Virus record (IMG/VR): IMGVR_UViG_3300042520_000388
Span: 1-37,718 of that record
Direction: 5' to 3' (one strand)
Origin: a virus
DNA length: 37,718 nucleotides
The notes under the pieces were generated by a model. The model was not told where the DNA came from and searched no databases. It saw nothing but the letters and a program-made list of their open reading frames with translations. Every line of letters begins with the position of its first letter. Position 1 is the stretch's first letter. This document shows positions 14,450 through 18,913 of this stretch, piece by piece. Made by a program: the position numbers and the translations under genes.

Positions 14450-14474
14450 CATTGTGCCGGCGATAGGTAATACT
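14446..14474 (+). promoter_or_regulatory. Sigma-70-type promoter heading the small-gene island
   Basis: TTGACA (14446-14451), 17 bases, AATACT (14469-14474; 4 of 6). The start site would be near 14481. As at 8384, the stop codon of the gene upstream (14447-14449) is embedded in the -35 box. Confidence 0.6.
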
Positions 14475-14482
14475 CTTGTTAG

Positions 14483-14497
14483 CCCCGCTTGACGGGG
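14483..14497 (+). other. Small leader hairpin
   Basis: CCCCG (14483-14487) pairs with CGGGG (14493-14497) around a 5-base loop, directly before the SD hairpin at 14499. It may space or insulate that element. Confidence 0.45.
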
Positions 14498-14498
14498 G

Positions 14499-14515
14499 AA
14501 CAGTTGGGAGACTGT
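14499..14515 (+). promoter_or_regulatory. Leader hairpin with Shine-Dalgarno in the loop, copy 1
   Basis: The 17-mer AACAGTTGGGAGACTGT folds as ACAGT/ACTGT with loop TGGGAG, which presents GGGAG five bases before ATG 14516. The identical 17-mer occurs at 16571-16587 behind another promoter. It may be a translational operator. Confidence 0.65.
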
Positions 14516-15127
14516 ATGAAACAAGTAACGGTTACAGAAACCGTGTTTTTATTGGGCGAATTGTCTGATACGGCACGTGAAAAAGCGTTAGAAAAAATGC
14601 GTAACGTATTGTATGAATGGTTAGGCAGCAGCCAGATCACCGATCATCTGAACGGCGAGCTGTATTCCGCGCTCACTGGCACATACGACGGGGATCTAAG
14701 CAAAAAAGAATTGTCTAAGCGCGTTGGCCTAACTATCGAATGGTCACTGTCACACTGTCAAGGTGACGGGGTAGCTATCTATGGCACACTCTATAAAGAT
14801 GACGCGCCCAACGTAGAATGGCACGGAGCAGACACCGCCACGTTCACCCGCAATAGTCACGGCCACCATTACAGCCACGAAAACTGTATGACTATCGCAT
14901 TGTTCACTAGTGACGATGACGGTTGTTCGATTGACGCAGACACAGACACAACCGAAACGTTTGCCGAACAATTCCGTAATCTATGTCGCGAACTAGCACG
15001 ATCAGGTTACGCGGAGATTGACAACCTAACCAGTGAACAAGCCGTATTAGAATATCTCGAATGGTCTGAGCCGCGTCGGTTCACCGAAGACGGAGATATT
15101 CACCCGACAAAATGGTGGGGGGAATAA
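14516..15127 (+). CDS. Hypothetical protein, first gene of the island
   Basis: 203 residues from ATG 14516. The start (VTVTETVFLLGELSDTAREKALEKM) resembles a phage family in which an ELSDxAKEKA helix follows a short strand; I recall these mostly as proteins without known function. The middle is rich in His and Asp (NSHGHHYSHEN; DDDGCSIDADTDT). It is translated from the SD held in the hairpin at 14499. The stop overlaps the next start (TAATG). Confidence 0.55.
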   Translation: MKQVTVTETVFLLGELSDTAREKALEKMRNVLYEWLGSSQITDHLNGELYSALTGTYDGDLSKKELSKRVGLTIEWSLSHCQGDGVAIYGTLYKDDAPNVEWHGADTATFTRNSHGHHYSHENCMTIALFTSDDDGCSIDADTDTTETFAEQFRNLCRELARSGYAEIDNLTSEQAVLEYLEWSEPRRFTEDGDIHPTKWWGE

Positions 15128-15285
15128 TGGCCACCACTACAGCACCGGCTTGGAATTATTACCGGTCACAATTAGCCGGTACGCCTTGCGCGGAATGCGC
15201 TATTTGCGGAATGATCTACGTCTATTGGGAAACCGAAGACTTGGAATATCACACTCAACAACACGAAACGGAGACAGCACAATGA
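15127..15285 (+). CDS. Small C2H2 zinc-finger-like protein
   Basis: 52 residues, TAATG overlap. It carries C-x2-C (C24, C27) and H-x3-H (H42, H46) separated by 14 residues, the spacing of single C2H2/Ros-like fingers, with an extra Cys at 21. It may bind DNA or RNA. The end carries the junction repeat GGAGACAGCACAATGAA. Confidence 0.55.
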   Translation: MATTTAPAWNYYRSQLAGTPCAECAICGMIYVYWETEDLEYHTQQHETETAQ

Positions 15286-15286
15286 A
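15270..15286 (+). repeat. Gene-junction repeat, copy 1
   Basis: 17-mer GGAGACAGCACAATGAA spanning the SD and start of the gene at 15282 and the stop of the gene before; identical at 15500-15516. A shorter form (AGCACAATGA) occurs at 15981. Confidence 0.75.
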
Positions 15287-15515
15287 AGTGAAATATGCGA
15301 TACAACAACTATCAGCACTAAAACCCGATGAAGAAATTGTTATCGCCTACTGGACTAAAGAATGGTTCATAGACGTACTTGGCAGGGAAATAAACGATGA
15401 CCAATGGGATGACATCACCGGAGAATGTGACGATGTGATCGACAATATGCCTATCGGGGATTACCTAGAAACCGCAGCCAACGAAATACTTGACAACGAG
15501 GAGACAGCACAATGA
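15282..15515 (+). CDS. Acidic hypothetical protein
   Basis: 77 residues, ATGA overlap, SD GGAG inside the junction repeat. It is strongly acidic (DDQWDDITGECDDVIDN) and helical at the end. The size and charge would fit a DNA mimic or a small inhibitor of a host protein, but nothing specific is visible. Confidence 0.5.
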   Translation: MKVKYAIQQLSALKPDEEIVIAYWTKEWFIDVLGREINDDQWDDITGECDDVIDNMPIGDYLETAANEILDNEETAQ

Positions 15516-15516
15516 A
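15500..15516 (+). repeat. Gene-junction repeat, copy 2
   Basis: Identical 17-mer to 15270-15286 at the next gene junction, 230 bases downstream. Confidence 0.75.
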
Positions 15517-15811
15517 CTTACGCGCATTACAACAATTCACCGACGAAATATTTGGGCAAAACCGGCATACCGACAGTATGAACGACTACTACCCGCACAC
15601 ACTGTACCTAGATACCGAACAAGGCACGTATGGTGACGCGTCACGAATAGCATTGATCAGTACAACTGACTGGACACAAGATGATTGTGACGCTTGGGAG
15701 TGTATGACCGACAGCGAGCGCAACGAATACGCGAGAGAACACAACCGTTACAACGGCCAATGCCTAAACCCATTGGAATACCAACGCGAGACTGGCAGCG
15801 ACAACCAATGA
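15512..15811 (+). CDS. Hypothetical protein
   Basis: 99 residues, ATGA overlap, SD from the second junction repeat. It is acidic and rich in Tyr, Asn and Asp (NDYYPHTLYLDTEQGTYGDAS; AREHNRYNGQ). No family is recognised. Confidence 0.5.
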   Translation: MNLRALQQFTDEIFGQNRHTDSMNDYYPHTLYLDTEQGTYGDASRIALISTTDWTQDDCDAWECMTDSERNEYAREHNRYNGQCLNPLEYQRETGSDNQ

Positions 15812-15990
15812 AGCCGCTACTGCACCGCGTTGTGGCGGTATCCAACCTATGCACAGTCACAACTTTTGTAACCGCGCACGATGACGATGAAGCCGAACTT
15901 ATGGGATTGCAGCAGATAGCAGATGAGTTTGGATTTACTGATACGTCTATGTTTTTTGACATTGAGACAGAATGTGAAGAAGCACAATGA
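15808..15990 (+). CDS. Hypothetical protein
   Basis: 60 residues, ATGA overlap at both ends. It has a short strand-like start (LLHRVVAVSNLCTVTTFVTA) followed by an acidic helical part (DDDEAELMGLQQIADEFG), like a small alpha-beta fold. The function is unknown. Confidence 0.5.
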   Translation: MKPLLHRVVAVSNLCTVTTFVTAHDDDEAELMGLQQIADEFGFTDTSMFFDIETECEEAQ

Positions 15991-16157
15991 CCGACAGCCT
16001 CATATTCCGCGCTACCGCCACCACCATAATCGTGACCGTAGGTATATGTGCCGTGACAGTAGGCGCCAACGCCGGCTATCTATGGTGGGCAACAATGCTC
16101 ATCTCGATCTACCCGTTCACCCACCTTTACTACCGACACAAACAAACTCGCCGCTAA
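15987..16157 (+). CDS. Small two-helix membrane protein
   Basis: 56 residues, ATGA overlap. Two hydrophobic stretches (TATTIIVTVGICAVTVGA and YLWWATMLISIYPF) and a basic end (YYRHKQTRR, positive-inside) indicate a membrane hairpin. It lies far from the lysis genes, so a role in excluding other phages or altering the host membrane is possible. Confidence 0.55.
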   Translation: MTDSLIFRATATTIIVTVGICAVTVGANAGYLWWATMLISIYPFTHLYYRHKQTRR

Positions 16158-16164
16158 CAAGTAC

Positions 16165-16203
16165 CGGTAGTGGGGTCACACTCCCAAGCTGGCACCACTA
16201 CCG
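16165..16203 (+). repeat. 9-bp inverted repeat in intergenic region
   Basis: CGGTAGTGG (16165-16173) pairs with CCACTACCG (16195-16203), loop 21 bases; a second register (CCGGTAG with CTACCGG, starting at 16164) is also possible. No T-run follows, so it is not a standard terminator. The 168-base gap (16158-16325) also has TAAAG/CTTTA at 16283-16294 and GTCTTT/AAAGAC at 16287-16311. Confidence 0.6.
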
Positions 16204-16317
16204 CTACCGGCACCACAACCGACTACACCGCGACAGCACACGTAAGTTACCGATCAGTAATCGAACTAGTGTTCGTATAGCGTAAAGTCTTTACATTGTC
16301 AAACCCAAAGACGCTCA

Positions 16318-16340
16318 TATTAGGTATGAAATACCTAATA
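16318..16340 (+). promoter_or_regulatory. 23-bp palindrome across a start codon (operator or translation lock)
   Basis: Two perfect 10-bp arms, TATTAGGTAT (16318-16327) and ATACCTAATA (16331-16340), with a 3-base centre. The arms take in the first two bases of ATG 16326. As DNA it would suit a dimeric repressor; as RNA it would hide the start codon. Confidence 0.7.
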
Positions 16341-16526
16341 CAAATAGACACCGCCGCCGGCCAACTCACTATCGGCCACTTCGACACACTCACCGCCGCG
16401 CGCAGATATCTTTCCAAAGTTAGATCCGGCGTAATTGTGCCACTGATCCCCGCACACGCGGCAACAGCTCAACAGCTCACAACTTCCACCCGCGATCAAA
16501 TATATTTAATGCTTGACAAAATCTAA
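16326..16526 (+). CDS. Hypothetical small alpha-beta protein
   Basis: 66 residues from ATG 16326; a TTG at 16296 would add ten residues (MSNPKTLILG) and avoid the palindrome, but it has no better SD. The sequence (YLIQIDTAAGQLTIGHFDTLTAARRYLSKV) looks like a small folded protein. The start sits inside the palindrome 16318-16340, so self-regulation is possible. The 3' end holds the promoter for the next gene. Confidence 0.5.
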   Translation: MKYLIQIDTAAGQLTIGHFDTLTAARRYLSKVRSGVIVPLIPAHAATAQQLTTSTRDQIYLMLDKI

Positions 16527-16541
16527 AAAGTATGATCTAAT
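16513..16541 (+). promoter_or_regulatory. Strong sigma-70-type promoter
   Basis: TTGACA (16513-16518), 17 bases, TCTAAT (16536-16541; 5 of 6). The start site would be near 16548, giving a leader of about 46 bases that carries the SD hairpin at 16571. Confidence 0.75.
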
Positions 16542-16570
16542 CATAAAGCGCACGAAAACAACGAGCGCGC

Positions 16571-16587
16571 AACAGTTGGGAGACTGT
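16571..16587 (+). promoter_or_regulatory. Leader hairpin with Shine-Dalgarno in the loop, copy 2
   Basis: Same 17-mer as at 14499-14515, with the SD 11 bases before ATG 16594 instead of 5. The surrounding leader is unrelated to that of copy 1, so the 17-mer is the conserved unit. Confidence 0.65.
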
Positions 16588-16593
16588 CAAACA

Positions 16594-17205
16594 ATGAGCG
16601 CATACCAAGTAGACACCGATCTAATTGACCTGATCGTATCGGCCACCACCGAGCGCGATTACAACCGCGACCACGTAAACCCGCTATATATGTATCTACC
16701 GGCAGTTACGCCCACGATATACACAGCCGAACTAATCGAGCTGACCGAACACCGCGAAGGGTACAGCGTGATCACACTGCCCAACGGCCAACCCCTAGCG
16801 CACTTGGGAAACCGCGCAGACCGCGAGACGCTGATAGGTCGTGAACTAATAGCGGCGAATTGTGCGAGCCTTGCGGCACGATACAGCGACACCAACGCCG
16901 ACAAAATCGGCGGGATGATCTCATATTTGCCAACTGATTACACGTACCGCCGCGTATGCCGCGACAGGTTCGCCGACTTCGGGCACGTGTTTGGCGCGTT
17001 GGCTTGCTTCGAGTATCAGTCGTGCGAAACCGGCCAGAGAACGCTTGCCGAAATGATCACCGAACGAACCCGCAAAAGTATCGCCGCCGGCGTAGCCGCC
17101 GAAACAGACGAAGCCCGCGCCGCGTGGGGTAGCTGGTCACGTGAATATCAACAAACCCGCCACCAAGAAACCCGCGCACAAATAGCCGAAATGATGAACC
17201 AATGA
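16594..17205 (+). CDS. Conserved actinophage-type protein (CFEYQSCE motif)
   Basis: 203 residues from ATG 16594; an upstream in-frame start at 16513 is rejected because it lies in the promoter. The motif ALACFEYQSCE near residue 140-150, preceded by a segment about a 'LIAANCASLAARY' helix, is one I recall from many actinophage early proteins of unknown function. Translation uses the SD in the hairpin at 16571. The last ~50 residues are helical and charged. Confidence 0.6.
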   Translation: MSAYQVDTDLIDLIVSATTERDYNRDHVNPLYMYLPAVTPTIYTAELIELTEHREGYSVITLPNGQPLAHLGNRADRETLIGRELIAANCASLAARYSDTNADKIGGMISYLPTDYTYRRVCRDRFADFGHVFGALACFEYQSCETGQRTLAEMITERTRKSIAAGVAAETDEARAAWGSWSREYQQTRHQETRAQIAEMMNQ

Positions 17206-17408
17206 CCGAACTACAAGCAATCCCACTGACCGCGCTCGTTATGGCATCACCGTTTATCGCTGGCGCCATAATTGGCCAACTAATGAGCCACCGCAAACCC
17301 CGCACACGAACACCAAACGCCGAACTAATCCAACGCCGGCGCGCACAAATCGAGCGCAACAGCGCACGAAAAACAACAACCCAACAGAACAGGAACAAAA
17401 CCAAATGA
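17202..17408 (+). CDS. Small membrane protein with basic tail
   Basis: 68 residues, ATGA overlap. One N-terminal hydrophobic helix (IPLTALVMASPFIAGAIIGQLM) is followed by a long basic cytoplasmic tail (HRKPRTRTPN...RRRAQIERNSARKTTTQQ). The plan is a single-pass membrane protein that might bring a nucleic acid or protein to the membrane. The function is unknown. Confidence 0.55.
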   Translation: MTELQAIPLTALVMASPFIAGAIIGQLMSHRKPRTRTPNAELIQRRRAQIERNSARKTTTQQNRNKTK

Positions 17409-18022
17409 GCAACGATCAGAAAACCCAACTAGGCCAAATCACCGGCACATTAAAAGACCTTGCGCAAGTGTTCGCAATCGTCACACCGTACGCCAGCACC
17501 GACAAGCAATCTCTACAACTGGCCACGATCACCGGCGCAGTGTTCGAGTGTTGCGACAGTTACGCCGCAGTAAAACACACCACAGACCAACTAACCACAG
17601 CAGCCACCCCGCAACCGTTCACACTGCCCGCCAGCGAAGTATCAAAAGCACTCACAGCAGCAGCCAAACTAGCCGGAAAACACGCCGGCCAAGTCACAGC
17701 CACATTGACCGCCACGCCGGAAGCGTGGACACTCACCACCACAGCAGGCCACACCCACACCGGAAACAACCCACAACACGAAACACCCAACACCAGCCAG
17801 ATCTGGCACGACGCACAAACCACAACGCCGGACACGTTCGAGCCGTTCAGCCTTGCCCAATGGCAGCTCGAAAGACTAGCCAAAACCACCAAACAGGCCG
17901 CCAACAACGACCAACCCGCAACACTCACCAACTACAGCACACCCACCAAACCAGTCATCTACACAATCACAACACCCACCAGCAGCACTCTAGTGCTAGT
18001 AATGCCAACCAAAACCAAATAG
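17405..18022 (+). CDS. Short beta-clamp-like protein
   Basis: 205 residues, ATGA overlap. Clamp-like features: a first segment ending '..LQLATITGAVFECCDSYAAVKHT', like the clamp 'V.ATDSYRL' strand; a FTLPASEVSKALTAA helix; and a C-terminus PTKPVIYTI...LVLVMPTK, which resembles the canonical end 'KP....YLIMPVRL'. It is little more than half the length of a bacterial DnaN (about 370 residues), closer to clamps that work as trimers. No polymerase is seen in the window, so it may serve the host replisome. The similarity is by eye. Confidence 0.45.
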   Translation: MSNDQKTQLGQITGTLKDLAQVFAIVTPYASTDKQSLQLATITGAVFECCDSYAAVKHTTDQLTTAATPQPFTLPASEVSKALTAAAKLAGKHAGQVTATLTATPEAWTLTTTAGHTHTGNNPQHETPNTSQIWHDAQTTTPDTFEPFSLAQWQLERLAKTTKQAANNDQPATLTNYSTPTKPVIYTITTPTSSTLVLVMPTKTK

Positions 18023-18096
18023 GAGACACCCACAACAGAACCACCACCACCCAGAGCGGCTAGATGTCGCTCGCCTTGCCGACAAAATCGGCCACC

Positions 18097-18129
18097 AATG
18101 CCCGCCCGCACCCACCGCCGGCGGGCATT
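18097..18129 (+). repeat. 10-bp perfect inverted repeat
   Basis: AATGCCCGCC (18097-18106) and GGCGGGCATT (18120-18129) with a 13-base loop. A very stable hairpin 75 bases after the clamp-like gene; it could end its transcript although no T-run follows. Confidence 0.65.
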
Positions 18130-18500
18130 GTGCTATCCCGCCACAAGTCAAACGCCGGACAGCAACACAGCTGCACACCAACACCAGCCACCAGCTAGGC
18201 GATCGCCGCAAATGCTTACTACTTGCCGACCCTATCCCCTATTGCCAAGCCGTATCGGGGTACCCCCACCCATTCAGCCGGCCAAACCAACCGGCAACAC
18301 CAACGCCGGCAGAGATCGACAGCTCACACCAATCACCCAGCACCTAGATCACTAACTGGGGTAGTGCCTTGGCCACCGCCCCCTCTATATATCTATTATC
18401 TGTTGTGTCGATATTTGGTTTTGTGAACGCTGTGAGTGGTCGGCTCTTTGGGTTGTGGTGGGTTGACTACTGTGTGTGGTTTCGGGTTTGTATCGTGTTG

Positions 18501-18528
18501 GGAGATATATACATAAATGTGTATCTCC
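18501..18528 (+). repeat. Inverted repeat
   Basis: GGAGATA (18501-18507) with TATCTCC (18522-18528), and an inner ACAT/ATGT pair (18511-18514 with 18517-18520). No T-run follows. Confidence 0.6.
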
Positions 18529-18560
18529 TGGGGTGATGGCGGCCAAAGAGTGATGGTGTT

Positions 18561-18590
18561 TGCTCCCCCCACGGTTCGCTCTTGGGAGCA
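18561..18590 (+). repeat. Inverted repeat
   Basis: TGCTCCC (18561-18567) with GGGAGCA (18584-18590), 16-base loop. Confidence 0.6.
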
Positions 18591-18656
18591 GGTCGCCGTA
18601 GCTAAGTTCTTTTAGCCGACACCTTTATTTAATGATTTGACGTTCATCACGCTGCT

Positions 18657-18694
18657 TGATCTATCAATTAGATCATCGAACCACGTTTCCGTGG
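18657..18694 (+). repeat. Two adjacent inverted repeats
   Basis: TGATCTA/TAGATCA (18657-18663 with 18669-18675) and CCACG/CGTGG (18681-18685 with 18690-18694, loop TTTC), separated by five bases. A smaller GCTAA/TTAGC hairpin lies just upstream at 18601-18616. Confidence 0.6.
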
Positions 18695-18824
18695 ATGAAT
18701 GTCCCGCCCTGTGCAACGAGGGTACGACCGTGATACTTGCCGGTTGTTTTGTTTGATGATACATCATGGTTTGTCTCACGCTGTCTCATGTGCAGATATT
18801 CTTCTGATATATCAAAGAGTCAAT

Positions 18825-18893
18825 GTTGGTGGGCGAGGGGAGAACCGGAGTTAGTAACCCGACGAAACTATCTCAACGGACACACCCACCAAC
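18825..18893 (+). other. 69-base long hairpin just before the terminase gene
   Basis: Outer stem GTTGGTGGG (18825-18833) with CCCACCAAC (18885-18893), 9 perfect pairs. After an asymmetric internal loop, an inner stem pairs CCG (18845-18847) with CGG (18877-18879) and GAGTTAGT (18848-18855) with ACTATCTC (18867-18874; one T-T mismatch). It has no tRNA marks. Its position directly before the terminase suggests a packaging recognition site or a leader element. Confidence 0.5.
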
Positions 18894-18894
18894 A

Positions 18895-18904
18895 GGTGTA
18901 TGAT
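18895..18904 (+). promoter_or_regulatory. Candidate -10 element GGTGTATGAT for the terminase
   Basis: GGTGTATGAT contains TATGAT (18899-18904), ten bases before ATG 18914, so the transcript could begin at or just before the start codon. The same ten bases occur at 33646-33655. No -35 box is visible. Confidence 0.4.
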
Positions 18905-18913
18905 AGCACCACA

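Larger units (their letters stand above)
18023..18913. other. Long non-coding region with many inverted repeats before the terminase
   Basis: No convincing gene in 891 bases. The first ~340 bases are very C-rich on the + strand; from ~18370 the strand becomes G/T-rich, with an AT-rich step (TATATATC) at the change. Inverted repeats follow one another at 18097, 18501, 18561, 18601, 18657, 18681 and 18825, plus the perfect palindrome TGATATATCA (18805-18814). It is the largest non-coding stretch in the window and a candidate for a replication origin, a packaging site or a regulatory hub. Confidence 0.6.

Noticed and set aside
14516-17205. Paralogy between the two 203-residue proteins that follow the twin hairpins
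   Set aside because: The lengths are equal by chance; the sequences share no motif by eye, so only the leaders are related.
18063-18355. Short open frames (from ATG 18063 and ATG 18098)
   Set aside because: No Shine-Dalgarno, low-complexity Pro/Thr/His/Arg products, and overlap with the hairpin at 18097-18129.
18825-18893. Possible tRNA with a 9-bp acceptor-like stem
   Set aside because: No T-arm motif, no D-arm, no anticodon arm of the right size and the stem is too long. It is kept as a hairpin element.
18737-18913. Upstream extension of the terminase frame
   Set aside because: The extra 59 residues read unlike protein (several Cys and Trp, no pattern), lack an SD and cover the hairpin and -10 element.
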